Below, piece by piece: positions 1-7,662 of a DNA stretch of 64,000 nt (positions are counted from its first letter, which is position 1; the number at the start of each line of letters is the position of its first letter). The DNA lies in NCBI GenBank assembly GCA_022842245.1, contig JALHPZ010000002.1:62001-126000 (forward strand), given 5' to 3'. The notes under the pieces were generated by a model. That model worked only from the letters and a program-made list of their open reading frames with translations, did not search any database and had not been told where the DNA came from. This DNA comes from Gemmataceae bacterium. Lineage in GTDB: Bacteria > Planctomycetota > Planctomycetia > Gemmatales > Gemmataceae. The translations under genes and the position numbers were made by a program.

Positions 1-881
1 GTGTCGAGCGGGCCCAAGCGAGCATCCTCGAGCAGTTCCTCGACGATCGGGCCGATCAACGTCTCATCGCATCGCAAATCGTCGAACCGTAGTGCTCGTA
101 GCCGAGGATAGAACGGCGCTCGCGCCACCGATCTCAGAACAGAAGACGAGAGGGTCATCCCGCGCAGTCGCAGTCCTTCCAGATTTCGGAGCGTGTTGGT
201 ACCGACGATCGCGGATATTGAACGATCACCGTAATATCCGCGAGATCGTGTCGAGCCCAGCGCGAGTGTCTTGAGTCTGACGAAGTTCGGATGCCGGACG
301 ATCCATTCGACGTCTTCGTCGTTCAGGTCCGAGTTTTCTAGATCGAGTTCCTCCAACTGAGCCAGACCGGGAGACGCGAGCAATCGACGGAGCGTCGGCA
401 TATCCCGTTCGTAGCATTCGCAATAGAAGGAGAGTTTTCGGACGTTCCGAAGCCGAGGCCACGCGATGAGCGGGGAATCGGGCATGAGGTTGTAGAGATG
501 GAGTTCGGACAGCACGCAATGCTTTAGCTCCGGTAGCGATTCGGCGTTCTCCAAGTCGGTGTCGCTGAGCATCCCATATTTCTCGAATCCACGGCCCCCT
601 TCGTCGTAACCGAAGAATCGCTGTTTGGCTCCTTCCTCGACCTTTGTCCAAGTATCTCCATGACTCCGAACCAGTTCCCTGCAACGAGCATCAAGCGAAT
701 CGTAAGCGGGATCGAGTTCGTCGAGTTGCGCGAGCCGGATATGGCACCTGATGAATTCGGCACGCGTTTGGTTCGGCACGGTACCGCTTTCCTCCAACCA
801 ATCGGCGTACACCAGGCGCGGCGCGTCCTCATCGGGATCGGTGTGGATGGCTTCGAGCAAAGCTCGTTCGTCGGAAGTCAC
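1..881 (-). CDS. TIGR02996 repeat-companion / LRR-like protein, C-terminus cut by window edge
   Basis: An open frame of 293 codons runs from a GTG at 881 to the window edge without a stop, so the C-terminus is missing. Residues about 4-48 (ERALLEAIHTDPDED, RLVYADWLEE, RAEFIR) match the repeat-companion domain TIGR02996, a short domain of unknown function expanded in Gemmata-type planctomycetes. The rest contains leucine-rich-repeat-like phrases (LEELDLENSDL, LKTLALG, LRNLEGLRLRGM), the usual architecture for this family. No signal peptide is visible. The GTG shares four bases (GTGA, 878-881) with the stop codon of the upstream phosphorylase gene, which supports this start and suggests translational coupling. 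It is easily missed because it lacks an ATG. Molecular function is unknown; a protein-interaction role is only inferred from the repeats. Confidence 0.8.
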   Translation of the reverse strand, partial: MTSDERALLEAIHTDPDEDAPRLVYADWLEESGTVPNQTRAEFIRCHIRLAQLDELDPAYDSLDARCRELVRSHGDTWTKVEEGAKQRFFGYDEGGRGFEKYGMLSDTDLENAESLPELKHCVLSELHLYNLMPDSPLIAWPRLRNVRKLSFYCECYERDMPTLRRLLASPGLAQLEELDLENSDLNDEDVEWIVRHPNFVRLKTLALGSTRSRGYYGDRSISAIVGTNTLRNLEGLRLRGMTLSSSVLRSVARAPFYPRLRALRFDDLRCDETLIGPIVEELLEDARLGPLD

Positions 882-1471
882 GGTTGCATTTCCGAACGGG
901 ATTCCCAAAGGCAGAGTTCGACCAGATTTTCCGCCAATCGCCGCGCCGCGACGGAAGTATCACGCGCCAAGCGGCGGAATTCGAGCAGGATCGCCGGTCG
1001 GCGGATCGCGGCCGCAAGAGCCCGGATCGGCGAGACGCGGCCAGCGGACAACAGGTTCACGAGCGTCGGCGACAACGCCGTGTCGGCGGTGTCGCTGACG
1101 GCTTTCACGGCGAGGAACGGGATATTCCGCGATTCGCAGAGCCGGCGGATCGGTTCCGCTTCCATTTCGACCACGTCGGCACCCGTTTCAGCGCGGAGCC
1201 GACGCTTGGCATCGGGCGTTGCGACGAGATGATTGACGGTCAGGATCTTCGTTTCATCGGAACTGCAAACGTCGCCGACCTTCAACGTCGGATCGAGCGC
1301 CCCGCAGAAACCGGCCGAGATCACGAGCGCCGCTTCGCCGCCCGAATCCATCGCCCGCCTCGCGGCCTCCGCACCGACGCCGCTCACCAGAATGAGAACC
1401 GGGAGGCGGTGCCGCTTCGCCAGCCTGCGAAACGGCACCGCCTCCCGGTCGAGAGCGAAAATGACGACCAC
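878..1471 (-). CDS. hpnG: HpnG-like hopanoid-associated nucleoside phosphorylase
   Basis: A 197-residue protein of the MTA/SAH nucleosidase-phosphorylase fold. In hopanoid synthesis HpnG removes adenine from adenosylhopane to give ribosylhopane. Family features visible here are the hydrophobic start VVVIFALDREAVPF, the glycine-rich LVSGVG, the ISAGFCGALDPTLKVGDV loop and VVEMEAEPI near residue 115, which carries the substrate-binding Glu of this superfamily. The start is taken as the GTG at 1471, because the family begins just before this beta strand; the frame is open further upstream. It lies directly downstream of hpnH, separated by a hairpin (1473-1495). The order HpnH then HpnG fits two consecutive steps of the pathway. 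The general fold is certain; the hopanoid role rests on the neighbour. Confidence 0.82.
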   Translation of the reverse strand: MVVIFALDREAVPFRRLAKRHRLPVLILVSGVGAEAARRAMDSGGEAALVISAGFCGALDPTLKVGDVCSSDETKILTVNHLVATPDAKRRLRAETGADVVEMEAEPIRRLCESRNIPFLAVKAVSDTADTALSPTLVNLLSAGRVSPIRALAAAIRRPAILLEFRRLARDTSVAARRLAENLVELCLWESRSEMQP

Positions 1472-1472
1472 G

Positions 1473-1495
1473 GGGCACTCGCGGAGCGAGTGCCC
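1473..1495 (-). repeat. perfect hairpin between hpnH and hpnG
   Basis: Two 10-base arms, GGGCACTCGC (1473-1482) and GCGAGTGCCC (1486-1495), are perfect reverse complements around the three-base loop GGA. It fills the gap between the hpnH stop and the hpnG GTG. In a transcript it would form a very stable stem, possibly modulating hpnG translation or stopping some transcripts. Part of it (1487-1501) recurs after another stop codon at 11825-11839, so it may belong to a dispersed repeat family. Confidence 0.7.
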
Positions 1496-1500
1496 GACAC

Positions 1501-2520
1501 TCAACTCAACTGCCACTTGAGCATCTTCCACGTGTCGCTGATCTTGCGGTTCACGCCGAGGGCGGCGGCGACCTCGTAGCCGCTGTGCATCATGCAGTGC
1601 TCGCAGCGCGGGTCCTTGCCGTAGCCGTATTGGTTCCAGTCGGTGTCGTTCATCAGGTCGTCGAACGACTCGTGGTGCGCGTCCGTGATCAGGTAGCACG
1701 GCCCCTTCCAGCCCTTCACGTTGCGCGTCGGGCTGGCCCAGGCGGCGCAGGTCAGGTCGCGCTTCCCCTGCAGGAATTCCTTGTAGACCGGCGACGTGTT
1801 CATCTTGTACTTGCGGAAAAGATCGTCGGCTGCGTTGAACTTCTCCATGATCTGCTGGCGGGTGAGGAAGATCTCGGCCGCGCCGTCCGGGTTCGTGCTG
1901 CACACGGCCGCGTAGCCGTAGGCGGGCGAGAGCATGAAGCCGTCGACGCCGAGCGTCGTTAGGTAGGCAAAGAGTTTGTCGATCTCGGCCATGTCGGTCT
2001 CGCGGTAGACCGTCGTGTTTGTGCAGACGAGGAACCCCGCCTTTTTCGCGGCTTTGATGCCGGCGATTGCCTGATCGAAGACTCCTTCGCGCTCGACGGC
2101 GATGTCGTGCGTCTTGCGCATCCCGTCGAGGTGGACGTTGAAGAACAGCCGGCTCGTCGGCTTGAACAGGTCGAGCTTCTTTTCGAGGAAGACGCCGTTG
2201 GTGCAGAGGTAGATATGCTTGCGGCGCTTCAGGATGCCCGACACGAGTTCGCCGATACCGGGGTAGATCAGCGGTTCGCCGCCGCAGATGCTGACGATCG
2301 GCGCGCCGGCTTCGTCCACGGACGCGAGGCATTCCTCGACGCTGAGCTTTTGCTTGATGGTGGATTCGTACTCGCGGATGCGGCCGCAGCCGGTGCAGGT
2401 GAGGTTGCAGGCGTGCAGTGGTTCGAGCATCATCACCAGCGGGAAACGCTTCTCGCGCCGGATCTTCTTCTTGACCATGTACCCCGCCATGTCGGCGGTG
2501 AGGCTGAGCGGGAAACGCAT
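1501..2520 (-). CDS. hpnH: HpnH, radical SAM adenosyl-hopene transferase
   Basis: A 339-residue radical SAM enzyme. HpnH joins a 5'-deoxyadenosyl group to diploptene to form adenosylhopane, the first side-chain step to C35 hopanoids. The 4Fe-4S radical SAM motif is visible as CNLTCTGCGRI (CxxxCxxC) about residue 40, preceded by the family phrase RFPLVMMLEPLHAC; the GGEPL SAM-binding motif follows about residue 80. C-terminal cysteines (CEHCMMHSGYE) are typical of HpnH. The start is the ATG at 2520, which gives the family N-terminus MRFPLSLTADMAGYMVKKK; an upstream ATG at 2577 in the same frame adds unrelated residues. AAGGA lies nine bases before 2520. It is divergent from fwdA with an 89-bp gap. 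Confidence 0.93.
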   Translation of the reverse strand: MRFPLSLTADMAGYMVKKKIRREKRFPLVMMLEPLHACNLTCTGCGRIREYESTIKQKLSVEECLASVDEAGAPIVSICGGEPLIYPGIGELVSGILKRRKHIYLCTNGVFLEKKLDLFKPTSRLFFNVHLDGMRKTHDIAVEREGVFDQAIAGIKAAKKAGFLVCTNTTVYRETDMAEIDKLFAYLTTLGVDGFMLSPAYGYAAVCSTNPDGAAEIFLTRQQIMEKFNAADDLFRKYKMNTSPVYKEFLQGKRDLTCAAWASPTRNVKGWKGPCYLITDAHHESFDDLMNDTDWNQYGYGKDPRCEHCMMHSGYEVAAALGVNRKISDTWKMLKWQLS

Positions 2521-2609
2521 GGCGGGCCATCCTTGCACGCGGTGAATCGAAGCCGGGACGTGAACTCTGTATAGCAAATGGGGAATCGCGAAACAGGCCG
2601 GGGACAGAC

Positions 2610-4232
2610 ATGCTGCGGATCACGGGTGGAACGGTTTATGACCCCGCGAACGGCGTCGACGGCGTCGTGAAGGATATCGTGCTCGACGGCGGCAAGGTCG
2701 TCGCGGACGGCGTCGGCGGCCGGACCATCGACGCCACGGGGATGATCGTCATGCCCGGCGGCGTGGACGTCCACACGCATGTGGCCGGCGCGGCGCTCAA
2801 CTTCGCCCGCGCCATGATTCCGGAGGAACACCGCCGGGCGCTGCCGTTCCTCCGCTCGAAGACGTTGCGCGCCGGCGTCGGCGGCACCACGCCCACCACC
2901 TACGCGACGGGCTACCTCTACGCCGGCATGGGCTGGACGACCGTCAACGAAGCGGCCGTGCCGGTGATCAGCGCCAAGCACACGCACGAGGAACTGCACG
3001 ACACGCCGATCGTGGACAAGGCCACCTGCGTGCTCATGGGGAACAACGAGGTCGTGCTCGACCTTCTGGAGCAGGGCGAGTTCGAACGCGCCAAGCAAGT
3101 CGTCGCGTGGTACCTCTGGGCCGCGAAGGGCTACGGCATCAAGTGCGTGAACCCCGGCGGCGTGGCCGCGTGGAAGTGGGGCAAGGACGCGAAGCAACTG
3201 AGCGATGTCGTCGAGGGCTACAAGAAGATCACTGCAGGCAAAATCGTCTCCAGCATGGCCCGCATCGTCGATGAGTTGAAGATTCCCCATCCGATGCACC
3301 TGCACTGCAACAACCTCGGCGCGCCCGGCAACGTTTCCACCACGATAGAAACGATGAAGTCGTTGGAGAGCCACCGTGCCCACATGGCGCACCTGCAGTA
3401 CCACGCTTACGGCGGCAACGACTGGGAATCGATCCGTTCCGAGGCCCCGGCCATCGCGGAGTACTTCAACGCCCACAAGAACCTGACGACCGACGCCGGG
3501 GCCGTGCTCTTCGGCAACACGATCACGCTCTCCGCCGACGGGCCGTGGCAGTACCTGCTCTACCAACTCACCGGCAAGAAGTGGGGGAACATTGACGTCG
3601 AGAACGAGACCGGCTGCGGCGTGGTGCCGTACGTCTACCGCGAAAAGAACATCGTCAACGCCGTGCAGTGGGCGACGGGACTGGAATTGCTTCTTTTGAT
3701 CGACGACCCGTGGCGGGTGAGCCTGACAACCGACCACCCGAACGGCGCGAGCTTCTGGCGGTATCCCGAAATCCTGCAACTGTTGATGGACGCGACGTTC
3801 CGCAAGGAGGAATTCGCGAAGCTGCCGGAGAAGGCGAAGGCGCGGACCTGCCTGGCGGAGCTGACGCGAGAGTACACGCTGCGCGAGATCGCGATCATCA
3901 CAAGCGCCGGCCCGGCGCGCACGCTGGGGCTTCCGCAGAAAGGCCATCTGGGAATCGGGGCCGACGCGGATGTGGCGATCTACCACCTGAACAAGGATAT
4001 CGCCAAGATGTTCAGCCACCCTCGCTACGTTATCAAGGGCGGCGAGATCGTCGTCGAGGATGGCGACATCCGCATGACCGTTGAGGGCCGAGGATTCATC
4101 ACGAAGCCGAGCTACGACCCGGCGATCGAGGAGTATCTGAAGCCGCTGTTCCAGCAGCAGTATTCGATGTCGTTCGAGAATTATCCCGTGGAGATGCACC
4201 GCATCCCGCACCCGGAGATTACAGAGGTTTGA
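2610..4232 (+). CDS. fhcA: formylmethanofuran dehydrogenase / formyltransferase-hydrolase subunit A
   Basis: A 540-residue amidohydrolase-fold subunit, full length for FwdA/FhcA. In archaea FwdA joins formate and methanofuran at a dinuclear metal site; in bacterial Fhc complexes the subunit hydrolyses the formyl analogue. All expected metal-site positions are visible: HTH at 55-57 (VDVHTHVAG), a lysine in IKCVNPGG, histidines in MHLHCNN and HMAHLQYH, and the Asp in TTDHPNGASF. GGGGA precedes the ATG by seven bases. The gene is divergent from hpnH; ftr, fwdD and two fwdB genes follow within 5 kb, but a tRNA gene and strand changes break it up, so this is a cluster rather than one operon. Whether it works in the oxidative or the reductive direction cannot be told from this gene alone. 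Confidence 0.95.
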   Translation: MLRITGGTVYDPANGVDGVVKDIVLDGGKVVADGVGGRTIDATGMIVMPGGVDVHTHVAGAALNFARAMIPEEHRRALPFLRSKTLRAGVGGTTPTTYATGYLYAGMGWTTVNEAAVPVISAKHTHEELHDTPIVDKATCVLMGNNEVVLDLLEQGEFERAKQVVAWYLWAAKGYGIKCVNPGGVAAWKWGKDAKQLSDVVEGYKKITAGKIVSSMARIVDELKIPHPMHLHCNNLGAPGNVSTTIETMKSLESHRAHMAHLQYHAYGGNDWESIRSEAPAIAEYFNAHKNLTTDAGAVLFGNTITLSADGPWQYLLYQLTGKKWGNIDVENETGCGVVPYVYREKNIVNAVQWATGLELLLLIDDPWRVSLTTDHPNGASFWRYPEILQLLMDATFRKEEFAKLPEKAKARTCLAELTREYTLREIAIITSAGPARTLGLPQKGHLGIGADADVAIYHLNKDIAKMFSHPRYVIKGGEIVVEDGDIRMTVEGRGFITKPSYDPAIEEYLKPLFQQQYSMSFENYPVEMHRIPHPEITEV

Positions 4233-4254
4233 GAAGTCACAACCCTCGATATTT

Positions 4255-4272
4255 GTTCCGCCGCTTCGGAAC
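4255..4272 (+). terminator. weak hairpin after fhcA
   Basis: GTTCCG (4255-4260) and CGGAAC (4267-4272) form a six-base stem with a six-base loop, 23 bases after the fhcA stop. There is no clear T tract, so this is only a possible terminator. The rest of the gap to the tRNA (4273-4465) shows nothing recognisable. Confidence 0.25.
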
Positions 4273-4465
4273 TTCGAAATCGACGTTTGCAGTAGAGGCG
4301 ATGACACTGCCTTCCGAGGATCGTCAGGAATTGGTCCTTCCCAAACTCTGATCGGATGGTGTTTGGCATTCACGCCAAGAGGAAGTGTGTCAGCGTTTTG
4401 GTTGAAATTAGTGGCGCGATTGCCGATTCCTGCAACTTGATGCGAGAGAGCGAACAAATGTTAAG

Positions 4466-4554
4466 CGGAGAGGGCGGGATTCGAACCCGCGGTGCAGTTT
4501 TACCCGCACGCCGCTTTAGCAAAGCGGTGCTTTCGACCACTCAGCCACCTCTCC
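4466..4554 (-). tRNA. tRNA-Ser (anticodon GCT)
   Basis: Read on the minus strand the cloverleaf is complete: acceptor GGAGAGG pairs with CCTCTCC, and the D arm contains GAGTGGTCGAAAGC. The anticodon stem-loop is CCGCT-TTGCTAA-AGCGG, giving anticodon GCT, which reads AGC/AGT serine codons. A long variable arm of the class II type follows, then a T arm GCGGG-TTCGAAT-CCCGC. The discriminator base is G, as usual for serine. CCA is not encoded. The gene is 89 nt and sits inside the C1 cluster, downstream of and convergent with fhcA. Confidence 0.95.
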
Positions 4555-4602
4555 GTCACGCGAATCTTAGCATCCTCCGGAACAACGGGCAATAGACGCG
4601 GC

Positions 4603-5499
4603 TCAGTTCGCAAGGCCGGCGTGCAGTTTCAGGTGGTACGGGCCGAGCGTCCCCCCGTAGTTCCCGGCCGTGATTCCAAGGACGCCGGGTCGGCACGCCG
4701 CCTTGACGCCGACGGCCATCGCCTTCTCGACAGACGGCAGATCGAGGCCGTCGATCACGACCTCATAGACCGCATTCGCGCCGTCCGGCAACTTCGTGGC
4801 CACCTGCCCGCGCAGTGTCGGACAGTAGGCGTCGTTCGTGCTCGCCTTCAGGGCCTTGTACTGGCTGCCGACCTTGCTGCCGGCACGCACAATCCCGCCG
4901 GGGAACGGCAGGATCACGTTCGGCAGCTTCCGGATCGCATCCACCGCCGCCATCGTCGCGTCGAGCGTTTCGAGCTGGGTGCGGCCCATCACGAGGAAGT
5001 TCCCGCCGGCAACGCCCTTCACGGTGCCGAAGGCGTCCTGGCAGAGGAACTCGCCGTCCATCGTGGGGATGCGCCAGTAGCGCAGGCCGTTCAACCGTTT
5101 GCTGATCTGCCAGCCATCGCCGAAGAAGCGAAGCGCACCGCCGATCTTGATGTTCTTGCCCGGATCGCCGACGAGGCCGGAAAAGCAGGCGGTCGTCGGG
5201 CACGTGAGAATGCACTGGGCGACACGGTTGATGAGCGATTTTTGGAGTGCATCCCGGCTGAAGGCGAAGTAGAGCAGCGCGACGCCGGGTCGGCCGTCGG
5301 GCGTGTCGTCGGGCAATAGTTCCTTCTCGATGCCGGCTTCGACGTCACAGCCGATGACGGACGCGGCGTAGCCGGTGGCGACGGTGCCGGCGGTGCGTGC
5401 CCATTCGATCCGCTCGGCCGTCACGATCAGGCGCGTGCCGGTGATGGGGAAGGCTTCGGCGAAGGTGTCTTCGATCGTGACGCCGTTGAGGGTAAGCAA
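4603..5499 (-). CDS. ftr: formylmethanofuran:tetrahydromethanopterin formyltransferase
   Basis: A 298-residue Ftr/FhcD protein, the usual family length. It moves the formyl group between methanofuran and tetrahydromethanopterin in the cytoplasm. Recognisable family stretches are NGVTIEDTFAEAFPITGTRL at the start, ASVIGCDVEAGIE, LTCPTTACFSGL and FPGGIVRAGSKVGSQYK. The start codon is TTG at 5499; no ATG or GTG lies in frame just upstream, and the family begins within a few residues of this point, so TTG is accepted. It is transcribed away from fwdD, sharing a 79-bp divergent gap. In methylotrophic bacteria Ftr (FhcD) is a subunit of the Fhc complex; the same partnership with FhcA is likely here. 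Confidence 0.95.
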   Translation of the reverse strand: MLTLNGVTIEDTFAEAFPITGTRLIVTAERIEWARTAGTVATGYAASVIGCDVEAGIEKELLPDDTPDGRPGVALLYFAFSRDALQKSLINRVAQCILTCPTTACFSGLVGDPGKNIKIGGALRFFGDGWQISKRLNGLRYWRIPTMDGEFLCQDAFGTVKGVAGGNFLVMGRTQLETLDATMAAVDAIRKLPNVILPFPGGIVRAGSKVGSQYKALKASTNDAYCPTLRGQVATKLPDGANAVYEVVIDGLDLPSVEKAMAVGVKAACRPGVLGITAGNYGGTLGPYHLKLHAGLAN

Positions 5500-5578
5500 G
5501 GCGGGATATCCGGCGTGAAGTTCGTGGTCGGGAGTGCCGACATTTTATAAACCGCCTTTCCACCTGCCGGGAAATCCG

Positions 5579-5926
5579 ATGTCGCTGCCCCGATTGATCC
5601 TGATGCCGATCCGCACCAGCAAGCAGGGGCAGCAGGTGAACATCGGTAAGGACCACGACGACTACCTGACGATGACGACGACGCTGACGGTCCACCCCGA
5701 CGACCTGAAGGAGCGGAACATTCCGAACGGCGCCCGCGTAATCGTGCGGACGGACCACGGCGAGGCCGAGTTCGTCTGTACTGAGGGGAAGGTACCCCGC
5801 GGGATGGCGTTCGTCCCGTACGGCCCGCCGACGTGTAAGCTGATGGGAGGCGACACCGACGGAACGGGGATGCCGACGTCAAAGGGGTGGGAATTCGATA
5901 TGGAAGTAGTGCTGAATGCGGAGTGA
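5579..5926 (+). CDS. fwdD: FwdD-like molybdopterin dinucleotide-binding subunit
   Basis: A 115-residue protein resembling formylmethanofuran dehydrogenase subunit D, the molybdopterin-dinucleotide-binding beta-barrel that completes the pterin site of FwdB in archaea. Supporting features are its length, the HPDDLKERNIPNGARVIVRT segment typical of Molydop_binding domains (a DL..I..G..V.V pattern), and a following GEAEFVC strand. The start is placed at ATG 5579 (MSLPRLILMPIRTSKQG); the frame extends 15 codons further up to 5534 but those residues look non-conserved. A fwdD-type gene matters because the redox-inactive Fhc complex of methylotrophs lacks this subunit. The last codons (GTGCTGAATGCGGAGTGA) resemble a short repeat also seen at 15256-15356. 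Confidence 0.78.
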   Translation: MSLPRLILMPIRTSKQGQQVNIGKDHDDYLTMTTTLTVHPDDLKERNIPNGARVIVRTDHGEAEFVCTEGKVPRGMAFVPYGPPTCKLMGGDTDGTGMPTSKGWEFDMEVVLNAE

Positions 5927-6004
5927 AGACAAGGCCGTTTAGCGGCGAGGCGGAGTCTTCGGAGCCGAGCACGGTGGGCGATATCGAAAATGCGAGTTAC
6001 CAAC

Positions 6005-6148
6005 ATGAACCCAAACATCGACGGACCCGACCAGTCACCGACGCCAGCACCGATCCCCGATGACGTGAAGCCGTGGGAGGAGGTCGCGGCCGGGCGGTAC
6101 ATGCCGCGGCGCATCCGGGGTAGTTGCGTCGGCCGGGAGTTAGGGTGA
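6005..6148 (+). CDS. small basic-tailed protein between fwdD and fwdB, function unknown
   Basis: A 47-codon frame starting at ATG 6005 and ending at TGA 6146-6148; an in-frame ATG at 5990 would add five residues. The product has a proline/aspartate-rich first half (SPTPAPIPDDVKPWEEV) and a basic, glycine-rich tail (GRYMPRRIRGSCVGRELG). It contains no recognisable enzyme domain or membrane segment. It occupies an otherwise empty 282-bp space between two genes of the C1 cluster that read in the same direction, and its composition looks selected rather than random. I recall similar short tails in planctomycete small proteins but cannot verify this. No strong Shine-Dalgarno is seen before either start. 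It could be a small accessory subunit or a spurious frame. Confidence 0.5.
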   Translation: MNPNIDGPDQSPTPAPIPDDVKPWEEVAAGRYMPRRIRGSCVGRELG

Positions 6149-6208
6149 ATGTTCGTGAAGCCGTCCAGTTTGGATGGCGCCGCGAAGAATCCGGAGTAAG
6201 GACAGTCG

Positions 6209-7519
6209 ATGCCGCAGACCGTCACGAAGTTCGCCACCTGTGCCGGCTGCGCCTGCGTCTGCGACGATCTCGAACTGCACGCCAATGACGCGCGGATCTT
6301 CGAAGCGAAGAACGCATGCGAGATGGGCCGATGCTGGTTTCTCGAACGACCGATCTCGAAGGTTGAAGCGACCATCAACGGGAAGCCGGCTAGTCTGAGC
6401 GACGCGATTGATCGGGCGGCGATGATCCTCTACGAAGCCGATTCACCGCTCGTCTTCGGCCTCGGCGAGACGACGGCAGAAGCCCAGCGCGAAGCGGTCG
6501 CCCTTGCCGAGCGGCTCGACGCCACGCTGGACACCGAGACCTCGCTGACCCACGGCACCATGGAACTCGCGGCTCAGCTTGGCGGCAAAGTCACCGGCAC
6601 ACTCGGCGAGATCCGCAATCGCGCTGACCTGATCATCTATTGGGGCGCGAACCCGGCTCGCACGCATCCGCGCCACCTCGAACGCTATTCCGTCCATTCC
6701 ACGGGCAAGTTTCGTACACGGGCCGACCGCACGATGGTCGTCGTCGATGTCCGCGAATCGGAAACGGCGAAGGAGGCGGACATCTTCCTTCGGATTCGAC
6801 CCGAGACGGATTTCGAAGCCCTCACGGCCTTGCGCTGCCTCGTTCGCGGGCAACGGATCGTCTGCGAGAGGTTGAACGAGACCGGTTTGAGTCTCGATCA
6901 ACTCCGCGACCTCGCCGAGCGGTTGAAGCGGGCGCGATACGGCGTCATCTTCGTTGGTCAGGGTCTGCTTCAGACACGCGGCTTGCACATGAACGCGTCG
7001 GCGGCCACGTCGCTCGGCATCGCCCTGAACGCGACGGGGCGCTTCCTCGTGATGCCGCTGCGGACGCCCGGGAACATCGGCGGCGCGGATGCCATGCTCG
7101 ACTACGCCACCGGCTATCCGTTCGGCGTGAATTTCAGTCGCGGCTATCCGCGCTACAACCCCGGCGAGTTCACGGCGGCCGACCTGCTCGCCCGCCAGGA
7201 AGTCGACGCGGCCCTGATCGTCGGTGTGAACGCCGTGAAGCGATTGCCCGACTCGGCCCGGACGCAACTGGATCGCATCCCGACCATCGTGATCGACCGC
7301 GAAATCCGAAACGCGACCGTGTCGATCGCAACCGCGCCGGCCGGGATTTCCGCGAGTGGAACGGTCTATCGGAACGATAAAATCCCGCTCGGCTTCCGAC
7401 CGCCGCTGACTTCGACGCGCCCGACGGACGAGGACGTGCTGCGAAGGATTCGCGAAGCGGTGGAACGGAAACCGGAAACGTATCCTACGGCCAGTGCGCG
7501 AATGACGATATTGGAATAA
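6209..7519 (+). CDS. fhcB: FwdB/FhcB paralogue 1, lacking the Mo/W-ligand residue
   Basis: A 436-residue homologue of formylmethanofuran dehydrogenase subunit B, the formate-dehydrogenase-like molybdo/tungstopterin subunit. The N-terminal Fe-S cysteines are intact (CAGCACVC at residues 11-18, NAC at 35-37). The stretch TSLTHG (111-116) aligns with the active-site loop, but the metal ligand position, Cys or Sec in archaeal FwdB, is Thr114. The protein therefore probably cannot bind Mo/W in the usual way and resembles the redox-inactive FhcB of methylotroph Fhc complexes. AAGGA lies eight bases before the ATG. It is followed after 143 bp by a second, similar copy (7663-8994), so the pair arose by duplication. 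Possible roles are a structural Fhc subunit or a partner of the second copy. Confidence 0.9.
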   Translation: MPQTVTKFATCAGCACVCDDLELHANDARIFEAKNACEMGRCWFLERPISKVEATINGKPASLSDAIDRAAMILYEADSPLVFGLGETTAEAQREAVALAERLDATLDTETSLTHGTMELAAQLGGKVTGTLGEIRNRADLIIYWGANPARTHPRHLERYSVHSTGKFRTRADRTMVVVDVRESETAKEADIFLRIRPETDFEALTALRCLVRGQRIVCERLNETGLSLDQLRDLAERLKRARYGVIFVGQGLLQTRGLHMNASAATSLGIALNATGRFLVMPLRTPGNIGGADAMLDYATGYPFGVNFSRGYPRYNPGEFTAADLLARQEVDAALIVGVNAVKRLPDSARTQLDRIPTIVIDREIRNATVSIATAPAGISASGTVYRNDKIPLGFRPPLTSTRPTDEDVLRRIREAVERKPETYPTASARMTILE

Positions 7520-7540
7520 AGTGGTGGGTATTTAACTTGC

Positions 7541-7614
7541 AACTCATGACTCATGACTCATCGCTCAATTCAAAACAGTATTGATATTGAGTGGTGAGAA
7601 ATGAGTTGTGAGTT
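7541..7614. repeat. AT-rich imperfect inverted repeat between the two fwdB genes
   Basis: The left arm 7541-7554 (AACTCATGACTCAT) and right arm 7601-7614 (ATGAGTTGTGAGTT) match in 12 of 14 pairs. The left side also holds a direct repeat of ATGACTC. Inside lies a smaller TCAAT/ATTGA pair. The stretch is clearly poorer in GC than the genes on both sides. It may be a degenerate dispersed element or a regulatory hairpin ahead of the selenoprotein gene. Confidence 0.4.
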
Positions 7615-7662
7615 CTGAGGTAAAGACAGTCAGGCGGTTCACTCTCTCCCGGAATCCAACCC

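Noticed and set aside
2521..2609. A clear divergent promoter between hpnH and fhcA
   Set aside because: A TATACA box occurs on the minus strand at 2573-2568 but no matching -35 hexamer was found, so no promoter is listed.
2433..4457. A long antisense open frame opposite fhcA
   Set aside because: It is the usual by-product of high GC codon bias; its product has no conserved domain and the plus-strand gene is certain.
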